This document shows, piece by piece, positions 1 through 5,153 of a stretch of 5,153 nucleotides of DNA. The stretch comes from an uncultured Pseudomonas sp. (GTDB lineage Bacteria > Pseudomonadota > Gammaproteobacteria > Pseudomonadales > Pseudomonadaceae), in NCBI GenBank assembly GCA_946886875.1, contig CAMPJN010000292.1, positions 1 to 5,153 on the forward strand, in the 5' to 3' direction. Numbering within the stretch: the first letter of the stretch is position 1; the number at the start of each line of letters is the position of its first letter. The position numbers and the translations under genes were made by a program. The notes under the pieces were generated by a model that saw only the letters and a program-made list of their open reading frames with translations, was not told where the DNA came from and did no database searches.

Positions 1-20
1 CCAGCGGATAAGATCGAGCC

Positions 21-2060
21 ATGGCTGACTTACTCAACATTGGCCTGTCCGGGCTGTCCGCGAACAAAACCTCGTTGGCGGTCACCGGCCATAACATCAC
101 CAACGTCAACACGCCGGGTTTTTCCCGTCAGGAAACCGTCCAGGCCACGCGCACGCCGCAATTCAGCGGCGCGGGCTATATCGGCTCCGGTACCACCCTG
201 GTCGATGTGCGGCGCATCTATAACGAATTTCTCGACACCCAGGTGCGCAGCGGTACCGCGCTCAACAGCGATGTGCAGGCCTACCTGAGCCAGATCAACC
301 AGCTCGACTCGCTGCTGGCCGGCACCACCACGGGGATCAACCCGGGCCTGCAGAAGGTCTTCGCCGCGCTGCAAACCGCCGCCGAAGACCCCGCCAATAT
401 TCCGGCGCGGCAGTTGGCATTGTCCGAGGCCGAGGGCCTGGCCAAGCGTTTCAACACCGTGTACGACCGCCTCTACGAGCAGAACGCCTTTATCAACAAG
501 CAGCTGTCGGCGGTGACCGATCAGGTCAATCAACTGGCCGGCGCTATTGCCGGCTATAACGATGCCATCGCCGTGGCCGCTTCCAACGGCCAGCAACCCA
601 ACGACCTGCTCGACGCCCGCGAAGAAGCGGTGCGCAAACTCTCGACCTTTATCGGCGTCACCGTGGTGGCGCAGGACGACAGCAGCTACAACCTGTTCGT
701 CGGTTCGGGGCAGCCGTTGGTGGTGGGCAACAGCGCGGCCCGTCTGGAAGTAACGCCAGGCCTGTCCGACCCGCTGCGCAGCGAGGTGGAGTTCGTCAGC
801 GGCAGTTCGCGCCAGGGCATCACCTCGCTGATCACCGGCGGCGAAATGGGCGGGATGATCCGCTACCGTGAAGACGTGCTCGACACTACCTTGAACGCCG
901 TCGGCCGCCTGGCCCTGTCGATTACCGATCAGGTCAATCGTCAGCTCGGTCAGGGCCTGGATCTCAATGGCGAATTCGGCAACGGTCTGTTCCGGCCGCT
1001 CAACGACCCGGCGCTGATCGGCGAACGCAGCCTGGCGCGGATCGGTAACAGCGACACCACCGCCAACCTCAACGTAACCATCGAAGACACCACCCAGCTG
1101 ACCACCAGCGACTATGAAGTCGAATTCACCAGCGCCGTGGATTACACCGTGCGCCGGGTGTCCGACGGCACCAGCTTCGGCCCCTTCGACATCACAGTGG
1201 TGCCGGCCGCCGAGGTCGACGGCATTTCCCTCAGCGTGGCCAGCGGCACCTTCGCCGCCGGCGACCGCTTCCGCGTGATGCCGACCCGTAATGCCGGCTC
1301 CTATATCCGCGCGGACATGAAGAATCCGGAGGAGCTGGCCTTCGCCGCACCGCTGAAGTCGCAGACCAGCCCGGCGAATATCGGCACCGGGGTGATCAGC
1401 CAGCCGACCCTGATCACCGAGATCGATATCTACGATCCGGTGGCCCAGGCCGACCTGGAGACCAGCCTGCGCAATGCGCCGCCGCTGCGCATCGTCATGG
1501 GTGCCACCGGCGGCGCGACCCAGGGCTACGATGTGGTCGATATCAATGGCAACGTGATCGATTCCGGGGTCATAGTGCCGGGGGACAACAATGAACTGAC
1601 CATCAACGTTCCCGCGTCGGTCGGCCCGCCCGCGGTGCCCACGGCGTTCGAATACGAGGTCAGCATCAGCGGTCGCCCGCAAGCCGGCGATAACTTCTCG
1701 GTGTCATTCAACACCAACGGCGTATCGGATAACCGCAATGCGCTGAAACTGATCGACCTGCAGAACCGCGCGGTGATCGGCATCAACCCGGCCGCGCCGA
1801 ACACCACGGGTTCGAGCTTTACCGATGCCTATGGCGACCTGATCGAGCGTGTCGGCACCCTGACCAGCCAGGCGCGGGTCGATGGCGAAGCGACCGAGGC
1901 TATTCTCAAGCAGGCGACCAACAACCGCGATTCGATATCGGCGGTCAACCTCGACGAGGAAGCGGCGAAACTGATCCAGTTCGAGCAGTACTACCAGGCA
2001 TCGGCACAAATCATTCAAGTTGCGCGCAATCTGTTCGATACATTGATTAATTCGTTCTGA
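21..2060 (+). CDS. flgK: Flagellar hook-associated protein 1 (HAP1), hook-filament junction protein
   Basis: FlgK is exported by the flagellar type III system and forms the first junction layer on the hook tip, before FlgL and flagellin are added. The N-terminal rod/hook-family helix is clear (about residues 4-37), with the hallmark NITNVNTPGFSR at 25-36. A long helical region typical of FlgK follows (about 85-345). The C-terminal family domain (about 641-679) includes EEAAKLIQFEQYYQASAQII and ends with the usual FDTLINSF-like tail. Between them lies a beta-rich variable part (about 350-580) with two related modules (363-422 and 487-564), containing GDRFRV and GDNFSV. At 679 residues it exceeds the enteric protein (about 550) but is normal for Pseudomonas. 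No cysteine is present, as expected for an external axial protein. The start gives the canonical N-terminus; the Shine-Dalgarno is weak (GGA at 6-8 or GAG at 16-18). flgL follows after 39 bases, so the two are probably co-transcribed. Confidence 0.97.
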   Translation: MADLLNIGLSGLSANKTSLAVTGHNITNVNTPGFSRQETVQATRTPQFSGAGYIGSGTTLVDVRRIYNEFLDTQVRSGTALNSDVQAYLSQINQLDSLLAGTTTGINPGLQKVFAALQTAAEDPANIPARQLALSEAEGLAKRFNTVYDRLYEQNAFINKQLSAVTDQVNQLAGAIAGYNDAIAVAASNGQQPNDLLDAREEAVRKLSTFIGVTVVAQDDSSYNLFVGSGQPLVVGNSAARLEVTPGLSDPLRSEVEFVSGSSRQGITSLITGGEMGGMIRYREDVLDTTLNAVGRLALSITDQVNRQLGQGLDLNGEFGNGLFRPLNDPALIGERSLARIGNSDTTANLNVTIEDTTQLTTSDYEVEFTSAVDYTVRRVSDGTSFGPFDITVVPAAEVDGISLSVASGTFAAGDRFRVMPTRNAGSYIRADMKNPEELAFAAPLKSQTSPANIGTGVISQPTLITEIDIYDPVAQADLETSLRNAPPLRIVMGATGGATQGYDVVDINGNVIDSGVIVPGDNNELTINVPASVGPPAVPTAFEYEVSISGRPQAGDNFSVSFNTNGVSDNRNALKLIDLQNRAVIGINPAAPNTTGSSFTDAYGDLIERVGTLTSQARVDGEATEAILKQATNNRDSISAVNLDEEAAKLIQFEQYYQASAQIIQVARNLFDTLINSF

Positions 2061-2087
2061 CGGCGTTTTCGCGTCGCTCGGGGCATT

Positions 2088-2091
2088 GAGG
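2088..2091 (+). promoter_or_regulatory. Ribosome binding site of flgL
   Basis: GAGG lies 8 bases before the ATG at 2100 and 14 bases before a second in-frame ATG at 2106. The spacing favours 2100. The family N-terminus (MRIS...) corresponds to the second ATG, so this site is what decides between the two starts. Confidence 0.7.
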
Positions 2092-2099
2092 TTAGCTTT

Positions 2100-3779
2100 A
2101 TGGTCATGCGCATCTCCTCCATTCAGGCATTCAACAACGGTGTGACCGGCATCGGGCGCAACTACGCCAATGTGATTCGCACCCAGGAGCAGATCAGCAG
2201 CGGTAACCGCATCCTCACCCCCGCGGACGATCCGGTGGCCTCGGTGCGTTTGCTGCAGCTCGAGCAGCAGGAGTCGGTGCTCAAGCAATACAAGGACAAC
2301 CTCACCGCGGCAAAGAACAGCCTGACCCAGGAAGAAACCACCCTGGCCTCGACGGTCAACGTGCTGCAGCGCATCCGCGAGCTGGCGGTACAGGCCGGTG
2401 GTGGCGCGCTATCGGGGGAGGACCGCAAATCCATCGCCAAGGAACTGGGCGAACGCGAAAGCGAACTGCTCAACCTGATGAACAGCCGCAACGCCCGTGG
2501 CGAATACTTGTTCAGCGGTTTTCTCGGCAAGACCGAACCTTTTCTGCGTAACCCCGACGGCACCTATTCCTACCAGGGCGACGAAGGCCAGCGCAGCCTG
2601 CAGGTGGCGGGTTCGAGCAACGTGGCGATCAACGATAACGGCCAGCGCTTGTTCGAAGACGTGACCAACGCCAACCGCGTGCAGGAAACCGACGGCGTGA
2701 GCAACGCCGCGCTGCCGACCCCGCCGTTGCCGGCGACCACCATACCGGCGGTGCCCAGCGCCGATCAGCGGGTGTTCATTTCGCCCGGCCTGGTCCACGA
2801 CAACCAGGCGTTCAACGCCGACTTTCGTAGCGCCGAGCCCTACTCGCTGGTATTCGTCAGCGGCAACGAATTCCGTATCTATGACGGTGCCGGTACCGAC
2901 GTCACCTCGGAAATCCCCGGTGGCGGGCAGATCGATCCCTTGGCCAATGGCGGCAACGCGATCAATTTTCGCGGCATGCGCTTCGAGCTGGATGTGATTC
3001 TGCAGGACGGCGACAACGACCTCGATCTCGACAGTCTGCTGGCCGACACCGCGACGCCGGGCTCGCCGGGGATCAATACCCACAGCTTTACCCTGCAGTC
3101 CGCACCGACCGACTTCGCCGTTACCCGCTCATCGACCAATAACTCGACCGCCGTGGTCTCGCCTGGCGGTATCAGTAACCAGGCGACCTTCGACAGCCAG
3201 TTCCCGACCTCGGGCATCGTCCTGCGCTTTATCAACGCCACCGACTATGAGGTGTATTCCCAACCCGTGGGGCCTTCCAGCCCGGCCATCGCAACCGGTA
3301 CCGCCGCCGGGCCTTATCCGTCGACCTTCACCGTGTTCGGCGCCGATTTCAGTATTTCCGCGCCAGCCACTGTGGCGGGCGGCGACGAGTTCGGCGTGCA
3401 GCCGCAGTTCCAGGAACAGCGCAGCATCCTCAACACCATCAGCCGCCTGCGCCAGGCACTGGAGTCGTCGCCGACCTCGCCGGCGGGCAACCTGTCGATT
3501 CGCAACGAAGTGGCGATCGGTTTGACCAACCTCGACAACGGCCTGGGCAAGGTGCTCGAAGTGCAAACCGAAATCGGCGCGCGCCTGAACCTGATCGACA
3601 CCACCGAGATCGACAACGAGGATGTCACCCTGGTCAACAAATCCGTGCAGGCCGACCTGCGCGAACTGGACTACGCCGAAGCGCTGTCGCGCCTGTCGTT
3701 CCAGACCATAGTGCTGGAGGCGGCGCAGCAGAGTTATGTGAAGATCGCTGGGCTGAACCTGTTCAATCAACTGCGTTAG
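2100..3779 (+). CDS. flgL: Flagellar hook-associated protein 3 (HAP3), hook-filament junction protein
   Basis: FlgL is a flagellin-family protein that forms the second junction layer between FlgK and the filament. The flagellin N-terminal domain covers about residues 4-142, with RISSIQAFNNGV, ISSGNRILTPADDPVAS (32-48) and NARGEYLFSGF. The C-terminal flagellin domain covers about 475-559, with LDYAEALSRLSFQTIVLEAA and the NLFNQLR end. The middle (about 190-440) is a large variable region: a Pro/Thr/Ala-rich linker (201-220) and two beta-rich stretches (246-310 and 371-435), the second with GDEFGV. At 559 residues it is far longer than enteric FlgL (317), and longer than the roughly 440 I recall for P. 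aeruginosa. The extra length is all in this exposed middle. No cysteine is present. The start at 2100 is chosen for its ribosome site; ATG 2106 would give the usual MRIS start and a product two residues shorter. The flanking hairpin at 3789 suggests it is the last gene of its operon. Confidence 0.96.
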   Translation: MVMRISSIQAFNNGVTGIGRNYANVIRTQEQISSGNRILTPADDPVASVRLLQLEQQESVLKQYKDNLTAAKNSLTQEETTLASTVNVLQRIRELAVQAGGGALSGEDRKSIAKELGERESELLNLMNSRNARGEYLFSGFLGKTEPFLRNPDGTYSYQGDEGQRSLQVAGSSNVAINDNGQRLFEDVTNANRVQETDGVSNAALPTPPLPATTIPAVPSADQRVFISPGLVHDNQAFNADFRSAEPYSLVFVSGNEFRIYDGAGTDVTSEIPGGGQIDPLANGGNAINFRGMRFELDVILQDGDNDLDLDSLLADTATPGSPGINTHSFTLQSAPTDFAVTRSSTNNSTAVVSPGGISNQATFDSQFPTSGIVLRFINATDYEVYSQPVGPSSPAIATGTAAGPYPSTFTVFGADFSISAPATVAGGDEFGVQPQFQEQRSILNTISRLRQALESSPTSPAGNLSIRNEVAIGLTNLDNGLGKVLEVQTEIGARLNLIDTTEIDNEDVTLVNKSVQADLRELDYAEALSRLSFQTIVLEAAQQSYVKIAGLNLFNQLR

Positions 3780-3788
3780 ATCCTCCGC

Positions 3789-3822
3789 CGGAAGGTGTCT
3801 TTGCGCCTTCCGCGTCTCGTTT
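3789..3822 (+). terminator. Hairpin terminator or attenuator after flgL
   Basis: A nine-pair stem, CGGAAGGTG (3789-3797) with CGCCTTCCG (3804-3812), closes a six-base loop and contains one T-G wobble. It starts 9 bases after the flgL stop. The trailing stretch has only a short T run (3820-3822), so it is a weak intrinsic terminator at best. Its position between the flagellar genes and a separate promoter candidate supports a transcript-end role. Confidence 0.55.
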
Positions 3823-3848
3823 ACCACTCGCGCCGAGTTGGCCGATTT
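3822..3848 (+). promoter_or_regulatory. Weak candidate FliA (sigma-28) promoter overlapping the sigma-54 site
   Basis: GCCGATTT (3841-3848) matches six of eight bases of the FliA -10 consensus GCCGATAA. The base group 15 positions upstream (3822-3825, TACC) matches only half of TAAA. The GCCGAT core lies inside the sigma-54 candidate, so at most one of the two readings is likely to be the main promoter. I favour sigma-54. Confidence 0.2.
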
Positions 3849-3854
3849 CTTGCT
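3838..3854 (+). promoter_or_regulatory. Candidate sigma-54 (RpoN) -24/-12 promoter
   Basis: TTGGCCGATTTCTTGCT has the invariant GG (3840-3841) and GC (3852-3853) separated by exactly 10 bases, as sigma-54 requires, with TTGGC and TTGCT agreeing with the consensus half-sites. The three bases after TTGGC differ from consensus. Transcription would start near 3865, giving a leader of about 93 bases before the methyltransferase ATG. RpoN, with activators such as FleQ and FleR, drives many Pseudomonas flagellar genes, so the context fits. No activator site could be assigned. Confidence 0.5.
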
Positions 3855-3948
3855 GCTACCCTGATCAGTACGGCCTTTGGCCAAATCATTGACGTTTTTC
3901 CGTCGTCGTCAGGTAGGTTCCCTGGCGCGTCCGACGTGATCCGCACAT

Positions 3949-3952
3949 GAGG
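3949..3952 (+). promoter_or_regulatory. Ribosome binding site of the methyltransferase gene
   Basis: GAGG lies 5 bases before the ATG at 3958, slightly close but usable. Another ATG at 3947 is out of frame with the gene, so 3958 is the supported start. Confidence 0.6.
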
Positions 3953-3957
3953 CTTTC

Positions 3958-5013
3958 ATGGCAAGCGATCTGCAAGCAATCAAGCAACAGGCTTACCAAG
4001 CCTTCGCCGCGGGCGATTTCGCCGCTGCTTTGGCACTGCTCGAACAGGTCCGGCAGGCCGTAGGCCTGTATGCCGAACTGGCCAATGACCTGGCCGTAAT
4101 CCATCACAAGCTGGGTGATACGCCGAGCGCCTTGCAGCTGTTTCGCCAGGCCCTGGCGCTGCAAGGCGAAAGCGAGCACCTGGTGGCTAACAATCTGCTC
4201 GGCATTCTCGAACAACAGGTGGAGTCGCGGCCTGCGAAGCCGGCGGCGCAGCAGCCGGCCACCGCGGCTGCGCCGGTCAACACCGCACCTGCGATTTATC
4301 CCTGCCCGGTATGCAAACAAGCGGATGCCAGCTTTGCCGCTATTCCCGAGTTCTACCGGGAAAACGCTCGCCAGCATGGCTTCGTCCATTACGGCCAGGG
4401 CGAGATGACCGCCCACGACAGCTATACCTGCAAGCGTTGCGGCGCTTCCGACCGCGAGCGCCTGTACGTCTACTGGATGGAGCAGGAAGTTGCCGCCGGC
4501 CGTTTAGCCGAAGGCGCCAAGGTCATGCATTTCGCTCCGGAACAGGCGATGTCGCGGCTGATCCGCGCCAGCCGCTTGTTCGATTACGCCACCGCCGACC
4601 TGGCGATGAAGGGCGTGGATTATCAGGTCGACCTGATGGACATTCCGTTCGCCGACGGCACTTACGATTTCTTTATCTGCAGCCATGTGCTCGAGCACGT
4701 GGCCGACGACGGCAAGGCGATTCGCGAGCTGCGCCGGATCACCCGTGACGGCGGTTGCGGCATTTTAATGGCGCCGATTATTGTCGGCATCGAACACACC
4801 CTCGAAGACCCCAGCGTGACCGACGAAGCCGGGCGCTGGCGGCTGTATGGACAGAACGATCACGTGCGGCTATATGCCCACGATGACTATGTGCGCAAGA
4901 TCGAGGACAACGGCTTCAGCGTCGATCAGTACGGCATCGACTACTTCGGCGCCGAGGTGTACGCGGCAATGGGCCTGAAGCCGAGCAGCATTCTCTATAT
5001 CGCACGCGCATAA
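3958..5013 (+). CDS. TPR / zinc-ribbon / SAM-dependent methyltransferase, probable flagellin-glycan or polysaccharide modification
   Basis: This is a probable cytoplasmic class I methyltransferase in three parts. Residues 5-85 look like about two and a half TPR helices (AYQAFAAGDFAAALALLEQ, then NDLAVIHHKLGDTPSALQLF). An Ala/Pro/Gln linker follows (about 90-112). A zinc ribbon is suggested by C116-x2-C119 and C158-x2-C161, the latter in CKRCGASDRERL. The catalytic domain spans about 185-351: motif I-like KVMHFAPE (188-195), an acidic TADL (D214), DLMDIPFADGTYD (225-237), then ICSHVLEHV (240-248), and a late NDHVRLYAHDDY (300-311). These match a known but poorly characterised family with CPxCG...R, LHFAPE, CSHVLEHV and DHVRxYGxDY motifs, often found in polysaccharide loci. 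No signal peptide or membrane segment is visible. It lies after flgL with its own promoter candidate, where Pseudomonas keeps flagellin-glycosylation genes. Methyltransferase chemistry is well supported; the substrate is unknown and the glycan role is inferred. Confidence 0.85.
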   Translation: MASDLQAIKQQAYQAFAAGDFAAALALLEQVRQAVGLYAELANDLAVIHHKLGDTPSALQLFRQALALQGESEHLVANNLLGILEQQVESRPAKPAAQQPATAAAPVNTAPAIYPCPVCKQADASFAAIPEFYRENARQHGFVHYGQGEMTAHDSYTCKRCGASDRERLYVYWMEQEVAAGRLAEGAKVMHFAPEQAMSRLIRASRLFDYATADLAMKGVDYQVDLMDIPFADGTYDFFICSHVLEHVADDGKAIRELRRITRDGGCGILMAPIIVGIEHTLEDPSVTDEAGRWRLYGQNDHVRLYAHDDYVRKIEDNGFSVDQYGIDYFGAEVYAAMGLKPSSILYIARA

Positions 5014-5024
5014 CGGCATGGCGG

Positions 5025-5077
5025 GATCGCCGGACGCATGGCCTAAGCTGTTGCTAGGCCATCCGAGGACGGCGATC
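5025..5077 (+). other. Interrupted intergenic stem-loop
   Basis: Two nested inverted repeats share one axis. The inner arms ATGGCCTA (5038-5045) and TAGGCCAT (5055-5062) pair perfectly across nine bases. The outer arms GATCGCC (5025-5031) and GGCGATC (5071-5077) also pair perfectly, and GG (5032-5033) can pair with CC (5063-5064). The remaining ACGC and GAGGAC form an internal loop. No T run follows, so it is not a classical terminator. It may be an RNA processing or stability element, an attenuator, or a protein site between the methyltransferase and the next gene. Confidence 0.5.
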
Positions 5078-5095
5078 AACTTAATCGCAGCAGGC

Positions 5096-5100
5096 AGGGG
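5096..5100 (+). promoter_or_regulatory. Ribosome binding site of the gene starting at 5110
   Basis: AGGGG lies 9 bases before GTG 5110. An in-frame TGA at 5101-5103 rules out any start further upstream. There is no in-frame ATG in the visible part of the frame, so this site supports the GTG start. Confidence 0.6.
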
Positions 5101-5109
5101 TGAACTCCC

Positions 5110-5153
5110 GTGGAATCAGATTTCAAGGAATATCCGAAAACCCTAGCTCCCGA
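5110..5153 (+). CDS. Partial gene cut by the window edge; possible second methyltransferase
   Basis: Fourteen codons are visible from a GTG start, reading MESDFKEYPKTLAP, with no stop before the edge. The in-frame TGA at 5101 and the well-placed AGGGG make a real start plausible. The FKEYPKTL N-terminus resembles, from memory, SAM-dependent methyltransferases found in flagellar or surface-sugar loci of several Gram-negative bacteria, which begin with a similar KEYPKT stretch. Fourteen residues cannot establish this. The gene has the same strand as the preceding methyltransferase gene and starts 96 bases after it, so a common transcript is possible. Confidence 0.5.
   Translation, partial: MESDFKEYPKTLAP

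Noticed and set aside
1..11. Possible end of an upstream gene (TAA at 9-11), perhaps flgJ
   Set aside because: flgJ normally precedes flgK in Pseudomonas, but only two codons before the TAA are visible and they identify nothing.
30..1682. 550-codon open frame on the minus strand opposite flgK
   Set aside because: It lies fully antisense to a certain gene, its product is rich in His, Gly, Ala, Arg and Val with no recognisable domain, and such frames arise from third-position GC bias.
2059..2075. Small bulged hairpin (GAC-G-GCG, TTTT loop, CGC-GTC) at the flgK stop
   Set aside because: Only six pairs with a bulge and no following T run; unlikely to stop transcription inside the flgKL operon.
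2409..3083. Long minus-strand open frame opposite flgL
   Set aside because: Composition-driven antisense shadow of flgL; no domain and no credible ribosome site considered.
3129..3884. Minus-strand open frame covering the flgL end and the intergenic region
   Set aside because: It mostly mirrors the flgL C-terminal coding region and crosses the terminator-like hairpin; no recognisable protein features.
3889..3919. Sigma-70 promoter with TTGACG as -35
   Set aside because: The best -10 at tolerable spacing (TAGGTT, 19 bases away) matches only three of six bases.
3886..4416. Minus-strand open frame opposite the methyltransferase start
   Set aside because: It overlaps a well-supported gene and its leader, and the product shows only low-complexity Arg/Leu/Gly-rich sequence.
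4311..4748. Plus-strand open frame in another frame inside the methyltransferase gene
   Set aside because: Arg/Pro/Gly-rich translation typical of an out-of-frame reading of GC-rich coding DNA.
5038..5055. Second sigma-54-like element (TGGCC...GTTGCT) before the last gene
   Set aside because: GG and GC are 11 bases apart instead of the required 10, and the bases are better explained as part of the inverted repeat.

Overview
The window looks like the distal end of a flagellar axial-protein operon in a Pseudomonas-like gammaproteobacterium. The DNA is GC-rich, with a strong G/C preference at third codon positions. The order flgK, flgL, then a small set of putative modification genes matches the Pseudomonas layout, in which the stretch between flgL and the flagellin gene carries flagellin-glycosylation genes. 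Genus assignment is an inference from protein style and gene order; no species is claimed.

Layout, all on the + strand: flgK (21-2060, hook-associated protein 1) starts 20 bases into the window. After a 39-base gap comes flgL (2100-3779, hook-associated protein 3), which has a good Shine-Dalgarno. The two genes are evidently co-transcribed, and their promoter lies outside the window. A GC-rich hairpin (3789-3812) follows flgL and probably ends or attenuates the flagellar transcript. A new unit then appears to begin: a correctly spaced -24/-12 (sigma-54-type) promoter candidate at 3838-3854, which overlaps a weaker FliA-like box, stands about 100 bases ahead of a 351-residue TPR / zinc-ribbon / SAM-methyltransferase protein (3958-5013). 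After a 96-base gap that contains an interrupted stem-loop (5025-5077), a further gene begins with GTG at 5110 and is cut by the window edge after 14 codons.

How the genes fit together: FlgK and FlgL are secreted in sequence through the flagellar type III apparatus and form the two junction layers between hook and filament. Both have conserved terminal helical regions and expanded, beta-rich middles, within which I see up to four copies of a related beta module. The cytoplasmic methyltransferase is a candidate for modifying a flagellin glycan or a sugar precursor, but that role rests on position and on the general habits of its family, not on any residue that defines a substrate.

No RNA genes, insertion sequences, CRISPR arrays or integration sites were seen. 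I found no clearly novel system. The points most worth checking are the shared FlgK/FlgL beta modules, the unusually long FlgL, and the putative sigma-54-controlled methyltransferase gene after flgL.
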